Source of the DNA: an uncultured Bacilli bacterium
GTDB lineage: Bacteria; Bacillota_I; Bacilli_A; RF39; UBA660
Reading direction: 5' to 3'
Length of the DNA: 40,640 nucleotides
Assembly: GCA_934149325.1 (NCBI GenBank)
Contig: CAKPEJ010000010.1
Location: 1-40,640, forward strand
The translations under genes and the position numbers were made by a program. Below the pieces are notes generated by a model. It was not told where the DNA came from and did no database searches. It saw nothing but the letters and a program-made list of their open reading frames with translations. Below, piece by piece: positions 32,493-40,563 of the stretch (positions are counted from its first letter, which is position 1; every line of letters starts with the position of its first letter).

Positions 32493-34595
32493 TTATATAC
32501 TCACTTTCTTTATACTCTTATGATTTTTCATTAATTTTTTTACTCCACTATGAGTAAATGATATTGTTGCAATAGAACCATCTATGTTTATTACAACACC
32601 TGATCCATATTTGTCATGTTTAACAAAATCACCTGGATGTAAATCATTATCTTCATTAAACATTTTTTCTTTATCTATTTTTTTATTTGTTAAGTTACTT
32701 GTATCCTTTTTTATTTCATCTAATACATCTTCACCCATTTCAGATATAAATCTACTTGGAATATTGGAAGACACCCTTCCATAAAGCATTCTACTTCTTG
32801 CATTTACTATATATAATTTCTTTTTTGCCCTTGTTATAGCAACATAACACAATCTTCTTTCTTCCTCTAATTCATCTGAACTTTCCATCGAATTTGAATG
32901 AGGAAATAATCCTTCTTCCATTCCAATTACAAAAACATAATCAAATTCAAGTCCTTTTACAGCGTGCATAGTCATAAGTGTAACTTTTTCTTCAGTTTCA
33001 TTTTTTTGTTCACTAACATCACTTACTAATGATAATTCATCTAAAAAATCTTCTAGTGAAACTATTCCTTCACTCTCTTCGAAATTTTTAGTTATTGATT
33101 TAAATTCTTCTAAGTTTTCTAGTCTAATATCTGCTTCTAAAGTTTTTTCACTTTCTAAAGATTCTTTTATACCACTTTCTTTTAATACATAATCTATTAA
33201 TTCAGTTAATGATAATTTTTCACTTTCTTTTTTCATTCTTTCAATCAAATTTTTAAATTCTAATTCTTTTCCACTATCTATAACTTCATATAATGATTTA
33301 TTAGAAACATCAGCCTTTATGCTTAAATTTTCAATTGATTTATTACCTATACCTCTCTTTGGATAATTTATAACTCTCAATAATGATATATCATCTTTTT
33401 CATTATAAATTAATTTTAAATATGCCATTAAATCCTTAATTTCTTTTCTGTTATAGAATGCATATGCACCTACTATTCTATATGAAATTGCATTACTTAA
33501 AAAAGCTTCCTCTATTGTTCTTGATTGTGCATTTGCTCTATATAGAACACATATGTCATTTGGTGAAATATTTTCATTCAATAGTTTTTTTATTTCTTTA
33601 ACAACATAATATGATTCATCTTTTTCATCAAAAGCTTTATAATAAGTTATCTTATTTCCTTCATCGTTTTCAGTCCACAAATTTTTCTCTTTTCTGACCT
33701 TATTATTTCTTATAACGTTATTAGCAGCATTTAATATTGTTTTTGTAGACCTATAATTCTCCTCAAGAACAACGACTTTTGCATCTTTATAATCTTTTTC
33801 AAAATTCAAAATATTTCTGTAATTTGCGCCTCTCCAAGTAAATATTGCTTGATCAGCATCTCCAACAACAGTTATATTTTTATATTTACTACTTATTAAC
33901 TTTGATAACAAATATTGTGGTTCATTTGTATCTTGATACTCATCAATAAAAATATATTTATATATTTCTTGATACTCTTTTAAAACAAATGGATTTTCTT
34001 TAAACAATTTAAGCGGTAATATTAATAAATCATCAAAATCAATTGCATTATTAAGTTTTAAATTTTTTTCATATTTTTTATATACATCACGTACAACTTC
34101 ATCATAATCAGTATGAACATAATTCTCATAATTTATAGGATCTATCATTTCATTTTTATTATTTGAAATAGCACTTCTAACTGCTCTTGGATTATATTTA
34201 TTTGTATCTATACCAAGTTCTTTCATTATCTTTTTTACAACAGATAATGAATCATCTGAATCTATTATAGTAAAATTACTTTGATAACCAAGTAAATTAT
34301 AATTTTGTTTTAGTATCTTTAATCCAAAAGAATGGAAAGTTGATATTTGTATCTTAAATGCATCATTTCCTACTAAAGAATATATTCTTTCTTTCATTTC
34401 CTTTGCAGCTTTATTTGTAAATGTTATCGCAAGTACATTGTCTGGTCTAACACCTTTTTCTTTTATTAGATATGCAACTTTTGTTGTTAATACCCTTGTC
34501 TTTCCACTTCCTGCTCCTGCTAAAATAAGCATTGCGCCATCAGTATTTACAACAGCCTCTTTTTGTACATCATTTAAACTATCTATTAGATTCAT
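32493..34595 (-). CDS. pcrA: ATP-dependent DNA helicase PcrA (UvrD/Rep family, SF1A)
   Basis: PcrA is a 3'-5' helicase for repair and for restart of blocked forks. Walker A is LAGAGSGKTRVL near residues 25-36 and motif Ia is AITFTNKAAKEM. Motif II is FIDEYQDTN, and motif III is GDADQAIFTWRGA. Motifs IV-VI include EENYRSTKTIL, TMHAVKGLEFDYVFV and VAITRAKKKLYI. The C-terminal RNA-polymerase-binding Tudor-like region ends in LHPGDFVKHDKYGSGVVINI. The ATG at 34595 fits better than the GTG at 34604, because GGGAG is then well spaced. It heads the pcrA-galU-ligA run. About 700 residues is normal. Confidence 0.97.
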   Translation of the reverse strand: MNLIDSLNDVQKEAVVNTDGAMLILAGAGSGKTRVLTTKVAYLIKEKGVRPDNVLAITFTNKAAKEMKERIYSLVGNDAFKIQISTFHSFGLKILKQNYNLLGYQSNFTIIDSDDSLSVVKKIMKELGIDTNKYNPRAVRSAISNNKNEMIDPINYENYVHTDYDEVVRDVYKKYEKNLKLNNAIDFDDLLILPLKLFKENPFVLKEYQEIYKYIFIDEYQDTNEPQYLLSKLISSKYKNITVVGDADQAIFTWRGANYRNILNFEKDYKDAKVVVLEENYRSTKTILNAANNVIRNNKVRKEKNLWTENDEGNKITYYKAFDEKDESYYVVKEIKKLLNENISPNDICVLYRANAQSRTIEEAFLSNAISYRIVGAYAFYNRKEIKDLMAYLKLIYNEKDDISLLRVINYPKRGIGNKSIENLSIKADVSNKSLYEVIDSGKELEFKNLIERMKKESEKLSLTELIDYVLKESGIKESLESEKTLEADIRLENLEEFKSITKNFEESEGIVSLEDFLDELSLVSDVSEQKNETEEKVTLMTMHAVKGLEFDYVFVIGMEEGLFPHSNSMESSDELEEERRLCYVAITRAKKKLYIVNARSRMLYGRVSSNIPSRFISEMGEDVLDEIKKDTSNLTNKKIDKEKMFNEDNDLHPGDFVKHDKYGSGVVINIDGSIATISFTHSGVKKLMKNHKSIKKVSI

Positions 34596-34653
34596 TCTTA
34601 TCACTACTCCCTATAATAATTTTATCATACATTAATAATTTAAGGTACAAAAA

Positions 34654-35259
34654 CTAACAAATTTGCATGTAATAATCCTCTAAGTCTTTAAAATTTTCTT
34701 TTTTTATACCTAATAATTCTATATCAATATTTGATACAATATATTTATCTAAATTTCCTATAATCCAATCATCAAATATATCATGTGGATCATCTACTAT
34801 AAAATAATTTCCTATAAGTGCGTTACAGTGTTCACAATTATTTGATGTACAGTAACATCCTTTTGTTTTACTATAATTTTTATTAATAGTTTTATAATTT
34901 CTAATTAAATAATCATCGAGTGGTTTTATAGAATCTAAGCCTAAACTTTGAAATTCAACATACTCATCCATATATGGTTTTAATTGTTTATTAATAAAAT
35001 ATGTATAAACTTTTGTAGTTTTGTTACACTTCCAACATTTATGATCCCATCCATAAATATTAATTCCATCTTTTTTTAATACATCATACAAAAATTCATT
35101 CAATTTAATTGTATTTTTACAAGCAGGAAAATTGTTACATGCCGCAAATAATCCATATCTACCTAATTTTATTATTATATTTCCTTTACTACAATTTAAA
35201 CATTTAACTTCTTTTATTTCTTTTACGTTCTTCCTTTTAAATAATTTATTTATTATCAT
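34654..35259 (-). CDS. Protein with a TopA-type zinc finger and further Cys clusters
   Basis: Residues 19-49 hold a topoisomerase-type C4 zinc finger (CLNCSKGN...GRYGLFAACNNFPACK), very like those at the end of the TopA encoded in this window. A second pair, CWKCNKTTKVYTYF near residue 75, and a third cluster, KGCYCTSNNCEHCNALIGNY near 133-152, suggest two more metal sites. The rest is rich in Tyr, Asp and Ile and has no known domain. There is no membrane helix. It may bind nucleic acid (inference). AGGAGG precedes ATG 35259, with an extended -10 just behind the terminator of the ABC operon. It stands alone between that operon and pcrA. Confidence 0.6.
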   Translation of the reverse strand: MIINKLFKRKNVKEIKEVKCLNCSKGNIIIKLGRYGLFAACNNFPACKNTIKLNEFLYDVLKKDGINIYGWDHKCWKCNKTTKVYTYFINKQLKPYMDEYVEFQSLGLDSIKPLDDYLIRNYKTINKNYSKTKGCYCTSNNCEHCNALIGNYFIVDDPHDIFDDWIIGNLDKYIVSNIDIELLGIKKENFKDLEDYYMQIC

Positions 35260-35280
35260 AGTCTATACCTCCTAAAAAAT

Positions 35281-35289
35281 ATTATATCA
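35281..35289 (-). promoter_or_regulatory. Extended -10 promoter of the zinc-finger protein gene
   Basis: The minus strand reads TGATATAAT, directly in the tail of the upstream terminator. It is about 25 bases before ATG 35259. No -35 box is clear. Confidence 0.5.
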
Positions 35290-35290
35290 A

Positions 35291-35318
35291 AAAAATCTCT
35301 ATTTTTTAGAGATTTTTT
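35291..35318 (-). terminator. Rho-independent terminator of the ABC transporter operon
   Basis: On the minus strand an 11-base stem AAAAATCTCTA/TAGAGATTTTT with a five-base loop ends in T residues. It covers the stop codon of the permease gene. Confidence 0.7.
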
Positions 35319-36084
35319 GAATAAAATAAACTAAATAATAAAGAAAAATTGTAAGTATAACAAGTAAAATTACACCTGTTATTACTAAATTCATATTAAA
35401 TACCTGTGAACCATAAATTATTAAATATCCTATACCTTCTTTAGATACAAGCAATTCCCCCATAATTACTCCTACAAAACACATACTTATATTTATTTTA
35501 AAAGTTTCAATTATAGGTAAAAAATTACTTGGAACTACAACCTTTGTAAATACTTGCCATTTATTTCCACCCATAGTTTTTATTATCTTCATTTTATTTA
35601 TATCAGTTGATTTAAATGCATTATGAATATTAATAATACTTATTATTGAAGAAATTAATAATGACATTATAATTATAGACTTAGTATTTGCACCTGCCCA
35701 AACAATTATTAAAGGACCAAGTGCTACTTTAGGTAAACTGTTTAATATTGTTAAAAATGGTTCGAATACCCTAGATAAAAATTTATTAAACCAAAGAAGT
35801 GAAGCTACTATAATACCTATACAATTTCCTAATACAAAACTAATAATAATTTCATATAACGTAACCCATATATGATTCCAAAAATTATTTGCCTTTATAA
35901 GATCCACAATTGTTTTGAATACTCTTTGTGGACTGGAAACTAAAAATGTATTTATTATTTTTTTATCAGCTAGAATTTGCCATACAACAAAAAATATAAC
36001 AACAATAAGTAATTGAACTAATACAACAAATATGCTTTCAAGTTTTAATTTTCTTAAATACTTTTTATATTCTTTACTTTTCAT
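35299..36084 (-). CDS. ABC transporter permease, SsuC/TauC/ThiX type
   Basis: The 261-residue protein has about six hydrophobic helices; the first (residues 16-36) is followed by FLVSSPQRVFKTIVDL. The EAA-loop region contains FKSTDINKMKIIKTMGGNKW, where the permease meets the ATPase. The family moves sulfonates, nitrate, taurine or thiamine precursors. The solute cannot be told from this subunit. Its start overlaps the ATPase gene by 11 bases. A strong terminator covers its stop codon, so it ends the three-gene unit. Confidence 0.88.
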   Translation of the reverse strand: MKSKEYKKYLRKLKLESIFVVLVQLLIVVIFFVVWQILADKKIINTFLVSSPQRVFKTIVDLIKANNFWNHIWVTLYEIIISFVLGNCIGIIVASLLWFNKFLSRVFEPFLTILNSLPKVALGPLIIVWAGANTKSIIIMSLLISSIISIINIHNAFKSTDINKMKIIKTMGGNKWQVFTKVVVPSNFLPIIETFKINISMCFVGVIMGELLVSKEGIGYLIIYGSQVFNMNLVITGVILLVILTIFLYYLVYFIQKISKK

Positions 36085-36823
36085 AATTCAAATCATCCCA
36101 TATTTGTTTATAATATTCCATAAACTCTTTACTACTTCTATTTTTTATTGGATCTTTATACTCTTTTATATAATCAATTGAATATATGTTTTTTACTGTA
36201 GATGGTCTATTTGTAAGTACAACTACTTTGTTACACATACTTATCGCTTCAGATATATCATGTGTAACTATTATAAGTGTTTTACCTTCATTTTTTATTA
36301 TATTCAAAACATCATTTGAAACAGACAATCTAGTTTGATAATCTAAAGCTGAAAAAGGCTCATCTAATAATAATACATCTGGTTTAATAGCTAACGTTCT
36401 TATAAGTGCAACCCTTTGTCTCATACCCCCTGATAAATCTCTAGGATAATTATTTATAAAATCAAACAATCCATATGTTTTTAATAAATTTTTAACATTT
36501 TCTATATTCTCTTCAGTCAAATTTTTCTCTATTTTAAGCCCTAACAAACAATTTTCATATATTGTAAGCCATGGAAACAAACAATCATCTTGAAGCATAT
36601 ACCCAATTTTTATTGTTCCATTTTTTTCTATATTTCCTTTAGTTGGTTCTTCTAAATTTCCAATTAATGATAATAATGTAGATTTACCACATCCTGACGG
36701 ACCTACTATTCCAATAAAATCTCCTTTATTTATAGAAAAATTTATATTATTTAATGCATCTATTTCACATTTTTTTGTATGATATGTTTTATATAAGTTT
36801 TTTATATCTATTAATTTTTCCAT
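36074..36823 (-). CDS. ABC transporter ATP-binding protein, SsuB/TauB/ThiZ type
   Basis: The ATPase domain is complete. Walker A is GIVGPSGCGKSTLLSLIG near residues 38-55, the Q-loop is in YMLQDDCLFPWLTIYEN, the signature is LSGGMRQRVALIRTLA near 135-150, Walker B is VLLLDEPFSALD, and the switch His is in IIVTHDISEA. The Q-loop followed by FPWLTI is typical of the nitrate/sulfonate/taurine branch. Length is 249 residues. The start ATG 36823 overlaps or abuts the stop of the binding-protein gene, and the end overlaps the permease start, so the three genes are coupled. Confidence 0.92.
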   Translation of the reverse strand: MEKLIDIKNLYKTYHTKKCEIDALNNINFSINKGDFIGIVGPSGCGKSTLLSLIGNLEEPTKGNIEKNGTIKIGYMLQDDCLFPWLTIYENCLLGLKIEKNLTEENIENVKNLLKTYGLFDFINNYPRDLSGGMRQRVALIRTLAIKPDVLLLDEPFSALDYQTRLSVSNDVLNIIKNEGKTLIIVTHDISEAISMCNKVVVLTNRPSTVKNIYSIDYIKEYKDPIKNRSSKEFMEYYKQIWDDLNYEK

Positions 36824-37819
36824 TTATTTTTTATTTGAAAAAGTAGTATTTACCAAATCATCATATGGTACTTTCTTTTCAAGTTGACCTGCTTCAATCA
36901 TAATATCTTGTAAATGATCAAATGATTCTTCTGTAAAATAAGTATCTTTCATCCATGCATCATTATCCTTATATCTTTTTATCATTGTTGCAAGCTCATT
37001 TATAGTCATATCAGGAAAATACTCAACAATTGTTTTAGCAATAGTCTTTTCATCATTATTCCATACATAATCTAATCCTTTATTTACAGCCTTTGTAAAT
37101 TTTTCAATTACATCTTTATTTTTCTTTATATAACTTTTTTTAGCATTGTATGCAGTATATGGAACTGCTCCACCATATTCACCTATATAAGCAACTACAT
37201 GACCTAAACCTTGATTTTCTATTTGAGTAGCACTAGGTTCAAATAAAGTTACAAAATCTCCAAGACCACCAATAAATGTTCCACCCATTGATGCAAAATC
37301 TATACTAGTATCAATAGTAAGATCATCTAAACTTATTCCATTTTCTTTTAGTGTATATTCGAATGTCATTTCAGGCATTCCACCTTTTCTTCCACCAATT
37401 ACATATTTTCCTTTTAAATCTTCTAAACTAAAATTATCTATTTTATTTCTAGAAACCAAAAAAGCTCCATCCCTTTTAGTTAATCCTGCAAAACTTACAA
37501 TATAATCTTTTTCTCCAGAATTATACACATATATTGATGCTTCACTTCCACAAAATCCTATATTTACATCTCCAGATAATACCGCAGATGTAACTTTGTC
37601 AGCACCTGGTGTTAAAATTAAATCTATATCTAATCCTTCTTCTTTAAAATATCCTTTTGATAAAGCTGCATATTGTGGTGCATAAAATATTGTATGTGCA
37701 ACTTCAGCAACCTTTACCTTTTTAAGATTTGTATTATCTTCCTTTTTATTTTTGTTAAACATAAAAATCGATAATACTGCAATTAAGCATATTATAATGC
37801 CTATAATAAATTTTTTCAT
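36824..37819 (-). CDS. ABC transporter substrate-binding protein, SsuA/NMT1-THI5-like
   Basis: From the ATG at 37819 (GGGAGGA upstream), the protein has a hydrophobic N-terminal helix (about residues 4-21) followed by an acidic/basic spacer. There is no lipobox cysteine at its end, so it looks like a membrane-anchored or secreted form. The periplasmic-type domain starts KVKVAEVAHTIFYAPQYAAL, then YFKEEGLDIDLILTPG, SGDVNIGFCGSEA, and a ligand-loop-like GGRKGGMPEMTFEY. This is the NMT1/THI5 branch whose members bind thiamine precursors, nitrate, sulfonates or taurine. No TPP riboswitch is seen before the gene. The ATPase and permease genes follow directly. The substrate is unassigned. Confidence 0.85.
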   Translation of the reverse strand: MKKFIIGIIICLIAVLSIFMFNKNKKEDNTNLKKVKVAEVAHTIFYAPQYAALSKGYFKEEGLDIDLILTPGADKVTSAVLSGDVNIGFCGSEASIYVYNSGEKDYIVSFAGLTKRDGAFLVSRNKIDNFSLEDLKGKYVIGGRKGGMPEMTFEYTLKENGISLDDLTIDTSIDFASMGGTFIGGLGDFVTLFEPSATQIENQGLGHVVAYIGEYGGAVPYTAYNAKKSYIKKNKDVIEKFTKAVNKGLDYVWNNDEKTIAKTIVEYFPDMTINELATMIKRYKDNDAWMKDTYFTEESFDHLQDIMIEAGQLEKKVPYDDLVNTTFSNKK

Positions 37820-37883
37820 AATTCCTCCCTTTCTCATAACATTATATTCAATATTAGAATATAGGGTGTGTATTTTTAAAAAG

Positions 37884-37907
37884 AAAAAAAGATCTTAATT
37901 GATCTTT
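37884..37907 (-). terminator. Rho-independent terminator of the tsa operon
   Basis: On the minus strand AAAGATC pairs with GATCTTT around a six-base loop, followed by several more T. It begins at the tsaD stop codon. Confidence 0.7.
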
Positions 37908-38901
37908 AAGCATTTGGATTTATTTTTAAATCATCTGAAGCAAATTTTTTATCTTTGTACATATAGTATCCCGCTGCTGCAATCATAGCTGCATTATCAG
38001 TACAATATTTCATATTTGGAACTACTAATTCAACATTTTCTTTTTCACATAATTCTTTAAATTTTTCTCTTATACCACTGTTAGCAGAAACACCACCAGC
38101 AAGCAATAACTGTTTTACACCATATTCTTTAACTGCCATCATAGTTTTTTTAGTTAATATATCTACTATCGTTGTCTGAAAAGAACATGACAAATCATAT
38201 TTATTTATTTCATTGCCTCTTTGTTTTTCATTATGTGCAAGATTAATTACAGCACTCTTTATACCACTAAAACTAAAATTGTAGCTACCATCATCCATTG
38301 GTAATGGTAATTTATATGTATTATGTCCCATTTTAGAATATCTATCAATAACAGGTCCCCCGGGATATGGAACATCTATTACTCTAGCAACTTTATCATA
38401 TGCTTCTCCTATAGAATCATCTAAAGTTCCACCAATTTTTTCAAAGGAGTAATCTTCTTTCATATATATAATTTCAGTATGACCTCCACTTATTACTAAA
38501 CATATAAGAGGAAATTTCATTTTTGAAACTAATATATTTGCATATATATGTCCCGCAATATGATGAACTGGAATAAGTGGCTTATTAAATGCAAATGCAA
38601 GTGTTTTTGCAGCTTCTACACCTATTAATAATGAACCTGCCAATCCTGGACCATATGTAACAGCAATAGCTGTTATATCATCCATTGTCATATTCGCATT
38701 ATTTAAACATTCTTCAATAACAAGAGTTATACTCTCTACATGAGATCTACTTGCAATTTCAGGGACAACCCCTCCAAATTTTTTATGAATATCAATTTGT
38801 GATAAAATAACAGTATTAATTTCAATATTACCATTTTTAACAATACTTACACTTGTTTCATCACAAGATGATTCAATACCTAATATATAAACATCATTCA
38901 T
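37906..38901 (-). CDS. tsaD: tRNA threonylcarbamoyladenosine transferase TsaD
   Basis: TsaD transfers the threonylcarbamoyl group to A37 of ANN-decoding tRNAs, working with TsaB and TsaE. The ASKHA-fold motifs are ILGIESSCDETSVSIV at residues 6-21, the metal-binding HHIAGHIYANIL near 111-122, and LVISGGHTEIIYM. PYPGGPVIDR, FSFSGIKSAV and LLLAGGVSANSGIR follow. The length of 331 residues is normal. It is the last gene of tsaE-tsaB-rimI-tsaD, nine bases after rimI, and ends in a terminator. Confidence 0.97.
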   Translation of the reverse strand: MNDVYILGIESSCDETSVSIVKNGNIEINTVILSQIDIHKKFGGVVPEIASRSHVESITLVIEECLNNANMTMDDITAIAVTYGPGLAGSLLIGVEAAKTLAFAFNKPLIPVHHIAGHIYANILVSKMKFPLICLVISGGHTEIIYMKEDYSFEKIGGTLDDSIGEAYDKVARVIDVPYPGGPVIDRYSKMGHNTYKLPLPMDDGSYNFSFSGIKSAVINLAHNEKQRGNEINKYDLSCSFQTTIVDILTKKTMMAVKEYGVKQLLLAGGVSANSGIREKFKELCEKENVELVVPNMKYCTDNAAMIAAAGYYMYKDKKFASDDLKINPNA

Positions 38902-38910
38902 ACTTACACC

Positions 38911-39297
38911 TTACTTCTTTCTCATTAAATACGCATCAACACCATTATAATAACCTTTTCTAATTGCAACCTTTTCAAAACCTAACTTATTATATAATTC
39001 AAGTGCTGGAACATTTGTAGAATTAACCTCTAAAGTTATACTTCTATTTTTGTTTTTTTCAATAACTTCACTTAACATTTTTGAAGCATAACCATTATTT
39101 CTATATTTTTCCTTAACAAAAACATCAATTATCTCACAATTTTCATATATTTCAGAATATATAACAAATCCTAAAATTTCATTATTGTTAAATATAACAA
39201 TGTTATGTGTAAAAGTATTTATTATAGGGAAATAATTTTCTTTATATTCATTAAAAATATTCTTTAGTAAATTATAATCAACATCATGATTTATCAT
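38911..39297 (-). CDS. rimI: GNAT acetyltransferase, RimI-like
   Basis: The 128-residue protein is a single GNAT domain with VFVKEKYRNNGYASKML (acetyl-CoA-binding loop near 72-88) and LEVNSTNVPALELYNKLGFE near the end. RimI acetylates the N terminus of ribosomal protein S18 in E. coli; in Firmicutes a related gene usually sits inside the tsa cluster, as here. The gene start overlaps the tsaB stop by four bases. Sequence alone supports the RimI name mainly by context. Confidence 0.85.
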   Translation of the reverse strand: MINHDVDYNLLKNIFNEYKENYFPIINTFTHNIVIFNNNEILGFVIYSEIYENCEIIDVFVKEKYRNNGYASKMLSEVIEKNKNRSITLEVNSTNVPALELYNKLGFEKVAIRKGYYNGVDAYLMRKK

Positions 39298-39914
39298 AAT
39301 TTAGATTCCACTTCTATTTTTTTGATATAATTTGGTTTTAACAAATGTGGATTAATTTCTTCATTATTAATACAATTATTTATAAGTTCTACAGAATTTA
39401 TTTTCCTATTTAAAGTAGTATACCCATCATAATTTTCATTTGATATTAATAAAACATTTCCTGTTAAATCTGAAATATTTTCAAGCATTTGGTCTTTTTT
39501 ACAAAAAATTTCATCACAAATTTTATTATATTTATCATCATATATACAATAATATAAATTATCATGTTTTTCCTCTATTATTGAAACATAATAATCGTAA
39601 CCTTTATAATTATAAATATATTGTTCCAATGATGAAATAGGCACAACATTAATTCCTAATGACCATGCAAGTGTCTTTGCTACAGTAACACCTATTCTTG
39701 TTCCAGTAAATGAACCAGGACCAACAGTAACAAAAACTTTATTTATGTCTTTTACTGACAAATTATTTTCATCTAACGCATGTCTTATAGTTGAAACCAA
39801 ATATGATGAATGATCATTTTTAGTTAAAATAGATTTTTCAAATAATAATTTTTTATCTTTAACAAGAGATACAGTTAATTCATCAGAACTAGTATCTAAA
39901 AAAAGACAGATCAT
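39294..39914 (-). CDS. tsaB: t6A biosynthesis protein TsaB
   Basis: TsaB is an inactive TsaD paralogue that forms the core of the t6A complex. The N-terminal LFLDTSSDELTVSLV and the diagnostic VTVGPGSFTGTRIGVTVAKT near residues 62-81 identify it. The C-terminal half is more variable and rich in Tyr and Asn, ending at 206 residues, slightly short for the family. It lies between tsaE and rimI, overlapping each by four bases, so translation is coupled through the cluster. Confidence 0.95.
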   Translation of the reverse strand: MICLFLDTSSDELTVSLVKDKKLLFEKSILTKNDHSSYLVSTIRHALDENNLSVKDINKVFVTVGPGSFTGTRIGVTVAKTLAWSLGINVVPISSLEQYIYNYKGYDYYVSIIEEKHDNLYYCIYDDKYNKICDEIFCKKDQMLENISDLTGNVLLISNENYDGYTTLNRKINSVELINNCINNEEINPHLLKPNYIKKIEVESKL

Positions 39915-40363
39915 AATACTGCCTCACATATTTCTTCGTATTTTTGACCATATGGGACTATCTTTAAAACTCTTTTATTTTCACCAATAACTTTAAAACT
40001 TATTTCTAATCTTTCTTCTGGAAGATAATCTTTTATCATTTCTGCCCATTCAATTATAGTAACACCATCTTTATCAAAATATTCAGTTATACCAGTACCT
40101 TCAATATTACCTTCCAATCTATAAACATCCATATGATATAAAGGCATTTCACCATTAACATACTCTTTAATTATATTAAATGTAGGTGAAGTGATTACTT
40201 CATCTATGCCAAGTGCTGCCGCAAAACCTTTTGTAAAAACAGTTTTTCCACTACCTAAATCACCATTCAAGCATATAACCATTCCTGGAATCTTTTCTGC
40301 TTCAAAATTTTCTGCTAATTCAATTGTATCTCTTTCAGATCTTGTTGTAATTTTATATTCCAT
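39911..40363 (-). CDS. tsaE: t6A biosynthesis ATPase TsaE
   Basis: TsaE is the small ATPase that resets the TsaB-TsaD complex. The P loop is LNGDLGSGKTVFTKGFA, followed by SPTFNIIKEY, the LYHMDVYRLEG strand and VTIIEWAEMI. The start is the ATG at 40363, because GGAGG lies nine bases ahead; a longer frame from 40408 would begin inside the promoter. Length from this start is 150 residues, which is normal. It is the first gene of the tsaE-tsaB-rimI-tsaD operon, with a well-formed promoter at 40400-40428. Confidence 0.95.
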   Translation of the reverse strand: MEYKITTRSERDTIELAENFEAEKIPGMVICLNGDLGSGKTVFTKGFAAALGIDEVITSPTFNIIKEYVNGEMPLYHMDVYRLEGNIEGTGITEYFDKDGVTIIEWAEMIKDYLPEERLEISFKVIGENKRVLKIVPYGQKYEEICEAVL

Positions 40364-40399
40364 AATATATAACCTCCATATCAAAATTATTATATATTT

Positions 40400-40428
40400 A
40401 TTATACAAATAAAAAATATATATTTCAA
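40400..40428 (-). promoter_or_regulatory. Promoter of the tsa operon
   Basis: On the minus strand TTGAAA (40428-40423), a 17-base spacer and TATAAT (40405-40400) make a consensus-like promoter. The transcript would start about 30 bases before the tsaE ATG. Confidence 0.7.
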
Positions 40429-40484
40429 CTTATTTTAAAAAAAGTAACATATTTTTTACGACATTTATTTTAAATAAATCTAAC

Positions 40485-40539
40485 AAAAAAATTTTATACC
40501 ATGAAATACATTTAAATAAATTTATTCATAGTATAAAAT
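40485..40539 (-). terminator. Rho-independent terminator of the rRNA operon
   Basis: Downstream of the 5S gene the minus strand has a 15-base stem ATTTTATACTATGAA/TTCATGGTATAAAAT with a 19-base loop, followed by six T. One pair is G-U in the minus-strand RNA and would be a C-A mismatch in plus-strand RNA, which supports use in the minus direction. Confidence 0.75.
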
Positions 40540-40563
40540 CATAACATTTTCAAATAAAAAAAG

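Noticed and set aside
37820..37900. TPP or other riboswitch before the ABC importer
   Set aside because: Only about 65 bases lie between the tsaD terminator and the start, with no conserved riboswitch core seen.
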